Assembly: GCF_003481985.1 (NCBI RefSeq) | Contig: NZ_QUMD01000015.1 | Span: forward strand, 1-64,000 | Reading direction: 5' to 3' | Length of the DNA: 64,000 nucleotides | From: Clostridium sp. OF09-36 | GTDB lineage: Bacteria > Bacillota > Clostridia > Lachnospirales > Lachnospiraceae | Shown here: in pieces, positions 26,801 through 37,496 of the stretch | Position numbering within the stretch: the stretch's first letter is position 1 | How the letters are laid out: each line of letters starts with the position of its first letter | Notes under the pieces: model-generated | The model's input: the letters and a program-made list of their open reading frames with translations, nothing else | Told to the model about the DNA's origin: nothing | Database searches by the model: none | Made by a program: the position numbers and the translations under genes

Positions 26801-29800
26801 ATCCAACAGGCACTGCATCACTTGGCGTTGCCGTCGCGTCGATAGATGCGATCTGCTCAACAAACTTCAGTTCGCCAGATTCCTCATCTTTTTCCAATGC
26901 TCTCCAGCCCAACTCCTCACCGGCCCAGCCATAAGCGTACAGATTTACTGTTACATCTTTTACGCCCTGGTAGCCATCTCTGTGGATTCCGTCATATGGA
27001 GCGCTGCTTCCATCCGGAAGCTTCTGCACATCCGAGGAGTCATCCCAGATCACACCGGTCATGACACTGGTATCCGCCCGCATGACGCCGAAACCAATCT
27101 GCATCTGCGGCTGTCTGCGAAGAACAAAGCCTGTCGTTTCATCTGTGATGTACAACGGATTACCGGAAGCATCTTTCGGAGCTACAGTCTTGAACGCATT
27201 CGTAGATCCATCCTGCTTTCCGTCATTATCATAGTCGTACTTCAGCGGATCTGAGTAAAGAGACTGCGTCAGTCTGTAGAGCGTCTTTCCACCGGTTCCT
27301 GTCGGCAGAAGCACGTAGAATACATACTCTTTATCCGGATACATATACGGGAATACATACTCACCAGTCTTCAGATCCTCAGAAACTCTTGCCTGTGTAT
27401 CTGGCGTATCCGGATCTGACGGCTTCGGCAGCTGTGTATACGTCATCATCGGCTTGCCTCTCATGTCCAGAGCCGGAAGCAGAGCGCCAGACGCGTCTTT
27501 CTCCTGGCCTTTCAGGACTGCAACTACCTGAGCGGCTCTCGGATTTGTCTCACCGTACTCGTAATCAACAAAACCATGCTCCTGGTCATCGCCCTCTGCA
27601 GAGTCGTAAATACCATTCACATTCTCGTCAATCCATACGGTTCCTCCGTATACAACCGGAAGTCCTACGCCAATATCGTAGGATACCCGCTCTTCATCTG
27701 TGTCGGAAGCCTCTACATGGATGACATCCGAGGTAAGGAAGGTCAGGGTCTTCGCGTCAAACTGACCGGTACCTGCCGCACCAAAGCCATCGAAATGATC
27801 ATCCGGTGTCAGCACCTGCATGCCTACGGACGCATCGGCTTTCTTTCCAATCTCCCATGTGGTAAGACCGTAATCATTGTACTCCTCCGGCATGGTGAAA
27901 CGTAAGCGGTAATTGCCTGGCAACAGATTCGGGAATATGTAGTAACCCTGGTTGCCATAGTAATCGGACTTTGTCACGGTGCTAAGCGGACCATAACCGG
28001 AAAGGACTTCTCCCGTAGATGCATCATACATCGGTTTTCCATCCGGATTCAATCTCGGGTACTTTCCATCGGCACGCTTCTCGCCAACAGCCTCACCGTT
28101 GTAGTTACACGGCAGACCATTTTCATCCAGAAGCTCTACCTTAACTCCATTGATACCAGGATCCGGAAGTCCGTCACCCCAATCCGGATCGTAAACCAGA
28201 TTGCCTGTGTCTGCATCTTTCCGTGCCGCTTTCCGCTTTGGCAGCAGTCTGGAGAATCCGGTTTCTGCTGTGCCTTCCGGTACAGCATACTCGATCTCAT
28301 CCTGCTTTCCGTTCGCGTTGTCGTCCAGCCATACATAATCACCAATCTCGCCCCGGTCTTCCGGATTGAATACATAAGTGATCGCATTACCAGACTCCTG
28401 CGGTTTATCACCATCGGTTGTTCCAACAAAGCTGTTTGCTGCCTTGTATTGCTGAACTCTTTCTGATATAGATGCCTGCTTTATCTCATCCTTTGCGGCA
28501 ATGTAAACCGGAAGGTTCAGCGGTGTCTCCACCCGATACTTCAGGATAAATGAAGTGGTTGCATACATCTTATACTCACTCGTATCATCCCATTTCTTAA
28601 AGGTTACCGCAATATCCCGCAGGGATTTGCGAAGTTCCTCATAATGTTCCGGATGTGCCTTCCGATATGCATCCAGCTCTTCCAGCGTAATGTGGTTGTC
28701 CTGAATCCGGTTACCCTTTGTATCATAATTGATCTTGTTATTCGGCCTGTCAGTTCCGTAAGCGGATACCGCAAGCTGCTGATACAGGTTGTTATAAAAA
28801 TCATTTATGTCACCGCGAAGATTCAGCGGGAACAGATTGTTGATACCGCCTGCCTGAATACTGTCTGCATCCGAAACATCCAGAAGTCCTATCTCATTCG
28901 GATCTCCATCCTGAGACCGGTCTACCACAACCGGTCCGACCCAGATCTGATACTCCTCATCCGGAATATTGTAGCTTCCATCCGAATTAGCCTTAATGCC
29001 TTTGTCCGTCACACGTCTGATCTGCTCATCTGCCGTTGTTTTCATGGTCAGCGTAAAGTTTTCTTTTTCCGGAAGCATCCACGGATTCCACATGGAACTT
29101 CGACTAACTGACTTTCCGTTCGATGAAATAATACGTTCATCTTCCGGATACGGAAGCACATCATACAGGATCGGCTCCAGCTTTAATGAAGTATCCGGCT
29201 CTGCAATGCTGTATTTTGCGGAGTTGATCAACAACAGGCTGTAGTCATAGTTCTCACCTTCCAGAACCGGAACCGGAATACTCTTAGACGATAATTCTTC
29301 ATCCGGATCCAGCACGGTGCTGACCAGTTTCATTCGTGGGTACTTGCCCTCTATCTCGAAACCAATCACATCATTTCTTACCATCAGCAGCATGTCAGAG
29401 GTGTTGCTATCGTTATCATAGTCTTTACCATCACTGACTCTGTGAATACCAGTTTCCTCCGGGTCATCGCTCTTCCATTTTACCCACTGCGGGTTACCTA
29501 CCTGGTCGGTTGCGTAGGCATTGGTTTCCTTATCGCGGGTAAGCGGGTCGGACGCATCCGATACACGGCTTCTGGCCAGATAATCAATCACAATCGTATC
29601 ACCCGGCTTTAAGGTACCGGTAAAGAAGAACTTCAGCAGGAATTCATCACTGGAATCCGTACTGCACGGCTGATAGCCAACACCGGAATTCTTCAGATCC
29701 GCATCTGTGTACTGCTGCGGCTGCTCTTCCTTAATGACATTTCCATCTGCGTCGTACTCCCTGTGAACAACACGGTAAGTCCAGTACAACGGCTCATTTT

Positions 29801-32800
29801 CACCATAGGAGTTCTGTTTTCTCGTGAAGGCCGGATTCAGCGGATTTGTGGAATCCTTTTCAACCTCGTCATACGGCACATACGAGAAGTTCTTGGAATC
29901 AATCAGTAATACCTTCGGAACCTTCACCACAATGGTCGGGTTCATGAAGTTATCTTCCTTCTGCTCCGCATCCGGATCTCCGTAGTCTCTCAAACGATCC
30001 TGATCAATGTTGTCCAGCGTTACCGTAAAGCCAACCAGATTACTGGTTGACGTTACATTCAGTTCGTTAGACCATGCAAAGTACCGGTTCTGTACCTTGC
30101 CGTCTTTACTATTCTCCTTGAAGTAACGGCCATCCAGTTTCAGTTCTGCGTATGGCTTATACTGCGTCAGGATCATACCAGAACGACTGTATACCTCCGC
30201 ATAACTCTTTCCTGGTTTATCGCTGGTTCCATAGTGCCTGTAATCATTGCTGTATAATTTGCTGTATCGTCCCCTTCCATACTTAATGTATGCGGTTGTA
30301 TAGTTAGCCGTATACGTGCTGGTTCGAAGCTGCATATTGTTGTCATTCGCAACATCAAGGTTCATACAGATCAGACCACCATCTGTCTGCATATCATCTG
30401 CATTCGATGAGGTTGCAAACGAAACTTCATGTCTCGGATAATATCCATTTACAGACCCATCTGCCAGATTCTCAACCGTATGGGCATCCTGCTTTCCAGC
30501 CTTTCTGTAATCCGTATCGACATCCAGTCGGAAGCCCGCGGGGATCGGATACTTCTCCATGACTTCCTCATTATTACCACCGGAAATAACCCACATGATC
30601 TGGTTAATATCCTTCTGAATCTTAGGTAATATTTCGACACCATTTTTCTGTGCATCGCTTCCCTTGAGTTTTGCCAAAGAATAACTAATTGCATCACCAT
30701 TGATATCAAGCAGCGGTTCCCACATGGAGTTACCCAAATCAAAGCCATCGGTAATCTCCTGACGGTAATCTCCAGTTTTCGTTCTGGAAGTATAATACAG
30801 GCTTACGGTCAGATTTTTCTCCAGTTCATCTACATAATCTTTCGAAGCAATGCCAATGTCCGGAAGTCCCTTATCCGGAATCGACCATACACCAGGCTTC
30901 ACAGATTTCACCGTTGTGGTTACCTTATAAGCGGAAGAATACTCGCTTAAGTTTGCTGCTGATATATCCGGGCTGTCCTCGTTCAGTCCTCTGCCGTACA
31001 ACGGCAGGTTGGAGACTGTATAGAGTGCTCCGACTGTACCACGCAGGAGGCTGGTCTCTGCCATATACATGTTGATGTCATCTACAGACTTGTAAGCCGG
31101 ATCTGTCGGTGATCCGCTTCGCATCTCTACCGGACGGCTTGTTGTTACCCTCGCGTATCCCATCGGGCTTACCACGCGGAAACCTGCTGCCGTATCAAAG
31201 GCATAACGGTCTTTATGACCTTCTGTATTTCTCTGGTTATAGCTCTTATCCTCACCAGCGCGGGTTTCAATGCTCAGCTTATTGTTCGTCTGCAGGTTCA
31301 GACTGCTGTTCGATGCCGGGTTGATGAATTTCGAAGCAGGAAGCTCTGCTCCATCCCGCACAGTTGTTTTCTCTACCGGACTGGAACCATCCTGACTGTA
31401 GGTATCCGTACCGCTATAGTACGAAATACTGTCTTCATTCTGATTTCCAAACCAGCCTTCCTGACTGGAGCTGTTCTCCGGTTTCACCAGGATTCCCTGA
31501 TCCGGAAGATCATAATGACCATCCAGCTTCTCCAGGTTTACAAACGCGCGGTTGTAGAAAATTTCCTTACTGCGTCCATTCTCATCATAAAGGCTGTCTG
31601 CCGCTTCCGGGTCTCCTACTGACGGAATATTTACTACCTTGGTGCGGATCTTTACTGCAAATTTCTGACCGCTTGCCAGGTAACCGGACGGGCGGTTGCC
31701 ATCTACAATGCTCTTGTAGGCATCTCCCTCATTTTCTGCGAAAGGCTGATCCGAATTCTCCACGGCTTCCTGTGTTGTCAGGACAGCCGGAGGAATTACC
31801 GTGATCCGGACGAAACCATGCTCAACCTTGTCATCTGTGATATCTCCTGGTGTCTCATCGTAGATCGTCCATCCCTCTTTCTTCGCCTGTTCTGCTGTCA
31901 GAAGCCTGTCTCCCTTTCCAAACTCATCATAGGTCTGGATTCGGATACCGCTTAAGTTCTCATCCGAGTCGTAGGTCAATGTCCACGGCAGGTAATCCGA
32001 GAATACGAAAGCACCATGCGCAACATGTCCGCTCTCTGAGAGCTTCTTGCGTCTCAGACGGAGAGATTCTTCATACTGGGTTAATTTCGCAGCATCCTCC
32101 TCGTCATCCGGATTCGAACGATGCACCTTTAAGGCCACATTGCTGCTGTTAAGCAACACTTTTTCTGGCTCTAGCGGCTTTCCATTCGTATCCGTCGGAT
32201 CTGTCAGATCGTCCAGAACTCTCCGGTTTCCATTTTCATCCGTCAGATACTCGTTCTTAGCATAGTTCTTCTGGTTGTCGAGACGGCTGTTCTGCGCACT
32301 CTGACCTCCGGCATCCGGATTGCTGCTGTCGTTTTCTTTCTGCATCGGTGAATCGGAAGGCTTGTTCAGTACGGTGATCGTGTACCACAGACGGCTTCCA
32401 TATCCGATACCATTCTGATCCAGACCATTGCCGGCTGCATCTTCCACGCTATCCTCTCCAATTATAAGGTTCGGATTCTCAGCATAGTCATCGTAGTCAG
32501 ATTCATATCCTGTGCCATCCTGATTCGGAAGGCTGCGACCCTGATAATCCGGCCAGCCATCATTATCACCTGTACCTGAAGATTCCATGTCCAGAGCAAC
32601 CCTCTTGTCCAGCATGATGTTCGGATTCTTCACGTAGATCTTCATTGTGTTTTCCACAAATGCGCCGCCTACGGTCTTTCCATCCTCCTGCATGCCAGGC
32701 TGTTTGTTTCCGTTTACATCCAGATCCTGATACAGAACTGGAACCGGTTTTCTCAATCCATGGCCACCGTTGATTACCCGCGCGGTCAGAAAACCTTCCT

Positions 32801-35800
32801 TTTCCAGGTCGGACTGTTCCTTAATATTATTACCAGAATAGTCCTCCACATCAACAAAGGAAGAGGTGTCTGATTCCTTGCCACGCTCCATGTCACCAAG
32901 CAGCGTGCGGTCTTTGATTCTGCCATCCGGTCCAGTGCTGTCCAGTCTGGTATCACGGAAGATGTGGTAACTATTCCTATGATCATAATCCCTATAACTG
33001 TAACTCTCTGGATAACCAAACCGCTCACCTGTTCCACAGTTCACATGATCCATGTAATAACCACTATACTCCTGTCCTACGCTGAACGGATTGCCCACTT
33101 CATGGAAAACAGAATCTCCCTTTTCGTTGTCATTCCGGTCATCGGTCAGGAACTTGAATCCGTCGATCCAGGCCGAAGCAAAGCTGCGGCTCTGCTGCCA
33201 TCTGCGAAGAAGAATATTGCTCTCCGGCTCATTCTCCTTTGCATAGGCGATGCTCTGATCATGATCATTCGAAGCTGTTACCTCTGCATCCGGCATCTCC
33301 ACAGCCATCACCCGCACATCCATCTGGATATTTTTGTTCCATGCAAGCTTCGGTGCATTCAGAACCTTATTCATATCCTTTGAATCCTGCGGATTCGTGA
33401 GCGGATCATAGGAGTCAGAGTTTACCACAGCCACGCCTTCCTTCGGAACCAGGCGTACCATGTAGCGTTTTGCTTCTGCAATGTACTCCACTTCAGCACG
33501 GTAATTCTTACGGGATACCGTTGGATCGGAGATTGTCTGATTTGCGTCAGCTGACGGTATTCCATTCTTATCCTGCAGGGTGCTTACATTCCGTACCCGA
33601 ACCATAAAGTCAGGATCAGAATTGCTCCAGCTCTGCTCGGACTGCGGATTCTTCGGCCACGGCTTTCCGTCTTCATCTACCGGTACAATACCCTCCGGCA
33701 GTAATACAGAAAGAGTTGGCACCGGATAAGCTGCGCCATCCTGCACTTTTGCCTTATTGATATCCGCAAGATTGGCCGGATTCTGATAAATGCCCTTCTC
33801 TGTATCATACGTCTGAATATAACCACCATTCAGATCATCATAATCTGGCACATATCCATAATTGTTGTTATATGAAATAAACGGATATGTATATTTCAGA
33901 ACTTTTCCTGATCCTGTTCCTGACAGTTCATCATACGGCAGATAATGTAGCGTCTTTGCACTTTCCTGAAGTTTACCATCAATACTGCTATAACGATAGC
34001 CCAGCTTCAAATTATTCATCACAGACTGGTTTTCCGCAAACAGGCTGATGGTAAACGGGGTCTCCAGTTCCTGATAAAACTCATCGAATTTTGTCTGGTT
34101 CTGAATCGGTATGGTGCCATCGGCTACTTCACTCCAGTGGCGTACTACCGGCTTTAAGAGTCTTGCCTGGCTTCCGCTGACTGCATAGTGGCTTGCGCCA
34201 TCCCAGTAGTCTGTAAACGCTGTATGGCTGTCCAGTTTCTTTGGGATTTTCTCTGTGGTCTGCGCTTTTTCATAAGTGGAACTGAACCAGTTTCTTCCAG
34301 TGAAATACGGAGTAAATGGTGCGTATACACGAGGATTGCTAGTAGATATATAGCTCGAATACGGACTATAAGTATAATATCCTTTGTACTTATAGAATTT
34401 ATCCATACCATAGATCTGCTGGTAATTGTTTTTCGGCAGCCAGGATGTATAACTATTGTTCGCCATACCCGGGAGCATATCACCGCTTCGATAGCTCTCA
34501 TCGTAGATCTGGCAATACAGCGCATTCTGATTCTGCGTTCCATCCTCTTCCGTCCACGGAGCCACATAGACCATATCATAGTATTTTTCCTGATCCGGCT
34601 GTCCATATACCACGCCGGAGAGGTCTACCGTAATCTGGTACTGTTTTTCCGTACTGGGCTCAGTCAGATTTCTTCCCCACCACTGTTTCAGCGGATTTTT
34701 CACCTGAACCTGCACTACCCACGGCACATCTTCATCGCTGTAGTACGAATCCGTCTCTTCTATACCAGAATCATAATCATCCGCGAGAACCGGATCCTTG
34801 GCAATCTTCGGTGCCTTGTACAGTTCTGCCGTATGACCATCTTTATCTAGCTTCTTTACCGGACTACCATCTTTGTCTGGCCGCTGCAGAATGATTGCAG
34901 AAGTCTGCAGCTGTATGCTTCCAACAGTTGCCGTATCCGTATCTCCCAATGCGCCACCATACTGCGCATCGCGAATCACCGGGTTATCATCATCATCCAG
35001 CTCCGGCATGGTGCCAAGCGGATATACATAGGTAAAGGTTACACCATCTAACGGCCAGTCACCATAGTTGATTGCGGTCAGGCGTGTCTGAAATTTATCG
35101 CCATACTGCATAGCCGGTGTGTACACACGAAGATTCGGATCTGCATACAGGAAACGGCTATAACCACTGGTGTATTCTTTCGCCTCAATCTGGTCATTCT
35201 CCCCATTGATATCTCCGGCATAATACCGGTCGGTCATCAGGTTTGCGTATCCGGCCAGCCATGCCATCTGCAGATGGAGACTATCCTCGGCCCAGAGAAT
35301 GTTTTCTGCCCAATCCGGATCCGTTTCATTTTTTTCATCCGCTATGTCGTTCGCCCATTTTTCAATGCCTCGATCCACATAATTTGCATAATCCTGCTTA
35401 GGATCTTTTGTTGGGTCATTCGTCTGTGCCTTTGTCAGCTGATAGGTACGGGCATTCATCAACAGGCTGTACCAGTCACAATCATGATGAGTATTAGATG
35501 AGATTAATCTCCAATACCTGAGTTCCTGAGTCTGCTCTGCACTTGCAGCCGCAGGCGTTTCTGCGTCCACCACAACACTCTGACGCTGACCTGTCTGCAT
35601 GTCAAAGTCAAAGAATCGTCCGGAAACCCCATGGTCTCCAAGAGATCCTGAATTATTATTTGAAATCGCCTTATTTCCAGGGATTTGTACCGTGCTCCGA
35701 TCCAGGAATTCATACCGCGGCTGTTTTGTATCATCCCAATAGAGCCGATCAGTCTTCTGCTCCGCTCCCGTCTCATCGGTTGTCACAGTCTGCTTCGGAA

Positions 35801-37496
35801 CATAGGAAGTTACATTTCCTGCCTCATCCAATACTGGAATATAGCACCGGCTCATGCCATCCCGCTTTCCAGTAAATCCAACATCATGAAGCAGCAGGTT
35901 CATATCCATTACCTGCGTTCCCGTACTACTGATGTAAGGTCCCCTTGGATTCTCCGAGCTGTTTATAGCATACTGTTGATAGTTATACTCACCAATCCGT
36001 GGCAGATACATGATCTTTCCGTTTTCATCCGAATCCTTAAAGGTCGTAACCGGAAGTTCCTTCTCATTCGCCCTGGTCTTGTAGCTGATCTCAATCTTCT
36101 CTCCGCGTTCCAACGCAGAGGTAAGATCTTTGCTGGCAAAGGTGTAGGTATAAACATAGTAATCGGTATCATATGCTCTGGTACTGCCTGTAGTATTATT
36201 CGGGGCAATCTCTCCTGCAACCTGGCTCATGGTATTGCGGTCAAATGCCTCCATACCACCAACATCCTGTGCCCGTAACCGGTAAACGGTTACTACCGGA
36301 TCTTCATACCCCGTCTTCAGGGTCTTACCATCAGCCAGATACCACTTGACAGTAACCGCTTTCTTCACTTTGTTCCAGTCAAGGGTAATCGGATCTGAAC
36401 CAATCGGAATCCGCTCTCCAGTCTCTGGATCTACCGGAACCAGTTCAGCTGGAAGGGTAAGGTAACTTGCCGGTACCTTATCAATGACTGTCGGCTGATA
36501 TACCGGACCGGTACCCAGTACATGTTCCTTTTTAATACTACTGCTGCTGACTGAGTAGTTGTTAGGATCTCGACTCCAGGTATACGGATTGTCTACTTTC
36601 GCAGTTCCTGTATACTCCGGCTTTAGCGTTCCGCTAGACGTCGTATTCTCCAAATAATACCCCGGATTAGTTGTAAACAACGTATTCTGTACATTTTCTA
36701 TGGTAACCTTATTCCAGAGATCCTGATTTGGACGGTAGGAATAGATCGGTTTCGCGGTCTCATTTGTCAGATCACCTTCTGCAGCAAAGGTTTCTGCCTT
36801 CATGCTGATCTGCGGCATGCGGCGCAGTACATTGGCCATTACCATTGTACCAATACCAAAACGGTAGGTATCTTTCTCGATTGCGGTTGATGTGGAATCA
36901 GCTGCATCCGATACAGAAGCCTTAACACCGGTTTCGTTCTGGTAATCCTTCTCAAAGTCTTTGGCAGGTTTGCCCCAGTTGCTGCTGGTGGCTTTTCCGG
37001 TTCCAATCGTCGTATAGTTATCCTCTGCGGAAGCGTCACGGTACCACTCCTGGGTAACATCTACCGTGTAGTTATACCCGTAATCCTTCGGAACGACATT
37101 CTTCTTAATGTCTGCCCAACAGCTGCTTCCATAAAGCTTAACAACCGGAACTGTCAGATAATCTCCTGTTGCTTTGTCCACGGCATTCAGTCCGATGTAC
37201 TCCAGACGCAAGCGCGCAATCTCTCTCGGATCAACCGGACGATAACGGCCATCTGGATAATCGTCATCTGGTGTATGCCAGTAATACCACTCCTCTCCCT
37301 GTTCAAGCTCCGAATCATGTCCACCTAAGGCTTTTATCTCTTCTGCGGAATATACCTTCCGGTATCCATCCTTCGCATAGCGGTCTTTAGCCGGATAATC
37401 CGGATCATATGCAACATCCAGCAACTTCGAATTCTTAATCGAATCCTTAAGTTCCCCATCCTCATTCAGATCACCCCGGAACTGTATATACATCAC
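23802..37496 (-). CDS. Giant surface protein, segment 6 (SdrD-B domains, coiled coil, IPKTG anchor)
   Basis: The frame has 4,564 codons from the first Met and about 50 more upstream. The first ~3,000 residues are DUF11-like or unassigned beta modules, many with Asp-rich loops (DDDDNP, DENGNRR). Five SdrD-B-like domains follow, each with the GYVWNDADRDGKQD type of calcium-binding strand-loop, at about 28345, 27665, 27065, 26355 and 25035. A coiled coil interrupts the fourth. The C-terminus has HGGHGGGGH, a Pro/Glu linker, IPKTG, a 21-residue hydrophobic helix and RRRKEDEEEEHKDKKNEDK. The stop at 23802 lies 5 bp before the next gene. Confidence 0.85.
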   Translation of the reverse strand: MMYIQFRGDLNEDGELKDSIKNSKLLDVAYDPDYPAKDRYAKDGYRKVYSAEEIKALGGHDSELEQGEEWYYWHTPDDDYPDGRYRPVDPREIARLRLEYIGLNAVDKATGDYLTVPVVKLYGSSCWADIKKNVVPKDYGYNYTVDVTQEWYRDASAEDNYTTIGTGKATSSNWGKPAKDFEKDYQNETGVKASVSDAADSTSTAIEKDTYRFGIGTMVMANVLRRMPQISMKAETFAAEGDLTNETAKPIYSYRPNQDLWNKVTIENVQNTLFTTNPGYYLENTTSSGTLKPEYTGTAKVDNPYTWSRDPNNYSVSSSSIKKEHVLGTGPVYQPTVIDKVPASYLTLPAELVPVDPETGERIPIGSDPITLDWNKVKKAVTVKWYLADGKTLKTGYEDPVVTVYRLRAQDVGGMEAFDRNTMSQVAGEIAPNNTTGSTRAYDTDYYVYTYTFASKDLTSALERGEKIEISYKTRANEKELPVTTFKDSDENGKIMYLPRIGEYNYQQYAINSSENPRGPYISSTGTQVMDMNLLLHDVGFTGKRDGMSRCYIPVLDEAGNVTSYVPKQTVTTDETGAEQKTDRLYWDDTKQPRYEFLDRSTVQIPGNKAISNNNSGSLGDHGVSGRFFDFDMQTGQRQSVVVDAETPAAASAEQTQELRYWRLISSNTHHDCDWYSLLMNARTYQLTKAQTNDPTKDPKQDYANYVDRGIEKWANDIADEKNETDPDWAENILWAEDSLHLQMAWLAGYANLMTDRYYAGDINGENDQIEAKEYTSGYSRFLYADPNLRVYTPAMQYGDKFQTRLTAINYGDWPLDGVTFTYVYPLGTMPELDDDDNPVIRDAQYGGALGDTDTATVGSIQLQTSAIILQRPDKDGSPVKKLDKDGHTAELYKAPKIAKDPVLADDYDSGIEETDSYYSDEDVPWVVQVQVKNPLKQWWGRNLTEPSTEKQYQITVDLSGVVYGQPDQEKYYDMVYVAPWTEEDGTQNQNALYCQIYDESYRSGDMLPGMANNSYTSWLPKNNYQQIYGMDKFYKYKGYYTYSPYSSYISTSNPRVYAPFTPYFTGRNWFSSTYEKAQTTEKIPKKLDSHTAFTDYWDGASHYAVSGSQARLLKPVVRHWSEVADGTIPIQNQTKFDEFYQELETPFTISLFAENQSVMNNLKLGYRYSSIDGKLQESAKTLHYLPYDELSGTGSGKVLKYTYPFISYNNNYGYVPDYDDLNGGYIQTYDTEKGIYQNPANLADINKAKVQDGAAYPVPTLSVLLPEGIVPVDEDGKPWPKNPQSEQSWSNSDPDFMVRVRNVSTLQDKNGIPSADANQTISDPTVSRKNYRAEVEYIAEAKRYMVRLVPKEGVAVVNSDSYDPLTNPQDSKDMNKVLNAPKLAWNKNIQMDVRVMAVEMPDAEVTASNDHDQSIAYAKENEPESNILLRRWQQSRSFASAWIDGFKFLTDDRNDNEKGDSVFHEVGNPFSVGQEYSGYYMDHVNCGTGERFGYPESYSYRDYDHRNSYHIFRDTRLDSTGPDGRIKDRTLLGDMERGKESDTSSFVDVEDYSGNNIKEQSDLEKEGFLTARVINGGHGLRKPVPVLYQDLDVNGNKQPGMQEDGKTVGGAFVENTMKIYVKNPNIMLDKRVALDMESSGTGDNDGWPDYQGRSLPNQDGTGYESDYDDYAENPNLIIGEDSVEDAAGNGLDQNGIGYGSRLWYTITVLNKPSDSPMQKENDSSNPDAGGQSAQNSRLDNQKNYAKNEYLTDENGNRRVLDDLTDPTDTNGKPLEPEKVLLNSSNVALKVHRSNPDDEEDAAKLTQYEESLRLRRKKLSESGHVAHGAFVFSDYLPWTLTYDSDENLSGIRIQTYDEFGKGDRLLTAEQAKKEGWTIYDETPGDITDDKVEHGFVRITVIPPAVLTTQEAVENSDQPFAENEGDAYKSIVDGNRPSGYLASGQKFAVKIRTKVVNIPSVGDPEAADSLYDENGRSKEIFYNRAFVNLEKLDGHYDLPDQGILVKPENSSSQEGWFGNQNEDSISYYSGTDTYSQDGSSPVEKTTVRDGAELPASKFINPASNSSLNLQTNNKLSIETRAGEDKSYNQRNTEGHKDRYAFDTAAGFRVVSPMGYARVTTSRPVEMRSGSPTDPAYKSVDDINMYMAETSLLRGTVGALYTVSNLPLYGRGLNEDSPDISAANLSEYSSAYKVTTTVKSVKPGVWSIPDKGLPDIGIASKDYVDELEKNLTVSLYYTSRTKTGDYRQEITDGFDLGNSMWEPLLDINGDAISYSLAKLKGSDAQKNGVEILPKIQKDINQIMWVISGGNNEEVMEKYPIPAGFRLDVDTDYRKAGKQDAHTVENLADGSVNGYYPRHEVSFATSSNADDMQTDGGLICMNLDVANDNNMQLRTSTYTANYTTAYIKYGRGRYSKLYSNDYRHYGTSDKPGKSYAEVYSRSGMILTQYKPYAELKLDGRYFKENSKDGKVQNRYFAWSNELNVTSTSNLVGFTVTLDNIDQDRLRDYGDPDAEQKEDNFMNPTIVVKVPKVLLIDSKNFSYVPYDEVEKDSTNPLNPAFTRKQNSYGENEPLYWTYRVVHREYDADGNVIKEEQPQQYTDADLKNSGVGYQPCSTDSSDEFLLKFFFTGTLKPGDTIVIDYLARSRVSDASDPLTRDKETNAYATDQVGNPQWVKWKSDDPEETGIHRVSDGKDYDNDSNTSDMLLMVRNDVIGFEIEGKYPRMKLVSTVLDPDEELSSKSIPVPVLEGENYDYSLLLINSAKYSIAEPDTSLKLEPILYDVLPYPEDERIISSNGKSVSRSSMWNPWMLPEKENFTLTMKTTADEQIRRVTDKGIKANSDGSYNIPDEEYQIWVGPVVVDRSQDGDPNEIGLLDVSDADSIQAGGINNLFPLNLRGDINDFYNNLYQQLAVSAYGTDRPNNKINYDTKGNRIQDNHITLEELDAYRKAHPEHYEELRKSLRDIAVTFKKWDDTSEYKMYATTSFILKYRVETPLNLPVYIAAKDEIKQASISERVQQYKAANSFVGTTDGDKPQESGNAITYVFNPEDRGEIGDYVWLDDNANGKQDEIEYAVPEGTAETGFSRLLPKRKAARKDADTGNLVYDPDWGDGLPDPGINGVKVELLDENGLPCNYNGEAVGEKRADGKYPRLNPDGKPMYDASTGEVLSGYGPLSTVTKSDYYGNQGYYIFPNLLPGNYRLRFTMPEEYNDYGLTTWEIGKKADASVGMQVLTPDDHFDGFGAAGTGQFDAKTLTFLTSDVIHVEASDTDEERVSYDIGVGLPVVYGGTVWIDENVNGIYDSAEGDDQEHGFVDYEYGETNPRAAQVVAVLKGQEKDASGALLPALDMRGKPMMTYTQLPKPSDPDTPDTQARVSEDLKTGEYVFPYMYPDKEYVFYVLLPTGTGGKTLYRLTQSLYSDPLKYDYDNDGKQDGSTNAFKTVAPKDASGNPLYITDETTGFVLRRQPQMQIGFGVMRADTSVMTGVIWDDSSDVQKLPDGSSAPYDGIHRDGYQGVKDVTVNLYAYGWAGEELGWRALEKDEESGELKFVEQIASIDATATPSDAVPVGSVQTTENGSWQFKLPTLQDMGKAYLVGYRVGVPKLPAGYTPTSLHSAAGDYQTDSDLAGNTWMYRRGKSKMDGTPGGSSTAVIDPDHAEFHYKDALEPSIYLPYDECGTDESGSVAGMNPVSLAGTWYDANMVHSIEAVDAGLIPYAKGTVHGVVWNDVGKELGRLTYNGLRDDGEERIAEIPVLLQYRKNDGFLNVYQFDLAHYHLDLAALGLTENDLWSSGSYLFPMSLRAEEILQAEAKKDVERRDEKLREAEQLQEKQVSVLEQLASKESERSQKQSQKAENTSLMAELQEAADAAELKQSAASAEAEKQHQNKLNADAEIKTVKDAITAAEESGDQEELDRLNEQLEALQNDSAHYQELYDQANAEEYKYRRQKEAYTSQVTAKEKENNVLTREINVLDRSITDLENQSADLTDKIAAAKAAAGDSYISIAMVKTNVNGEYVFDNLPMFDEREPIMLASGKVEDEPVPFEYRILVDKSSQSANGDEVEFTTFHVSNDDPKKKDINSDVQVLSEDDYTGENLSARLGIDRSDLGVSDSFRFMQRDENLVNSYDGHFHVRMDQDEPEEIREMRTAQMDAGLLLIRNQIVIGGYVWNDADRDGKQDASEQAVPGATVILYRYNPDADEAYYTYEVVDDAPLASPSKASPSIATSSDQKSDLKNTGNAWIDKDREAGSDVTLAGKKKIRITGIQTRGAWQIYKDGTNMVTTGSDGRYEFTVPAVNKKATNPEDRLYRYRVKIIQPNGQETMIWSDLQTNNKREDSDIVPSNAFMDLRVDRLDKMFGNQLKNNLTGDSNLISGRIPKGTELEIPGIYDPGNRNKDLLSGLGDVNGMVDENSCYRIGISSEFNIYEEPAVQNFARAVRSLAKANVSSDWMPNLCYIKDDLTMDAGMFAQEKPVIPDEPQPNRPGGHGGHGGGGHAAAQPTMPTIEPFPEETTGPAEEENPGLFAIPKTGVFPIGLGAFFVALISGAVMFATRRRKEDEEEEHKDKKNEDK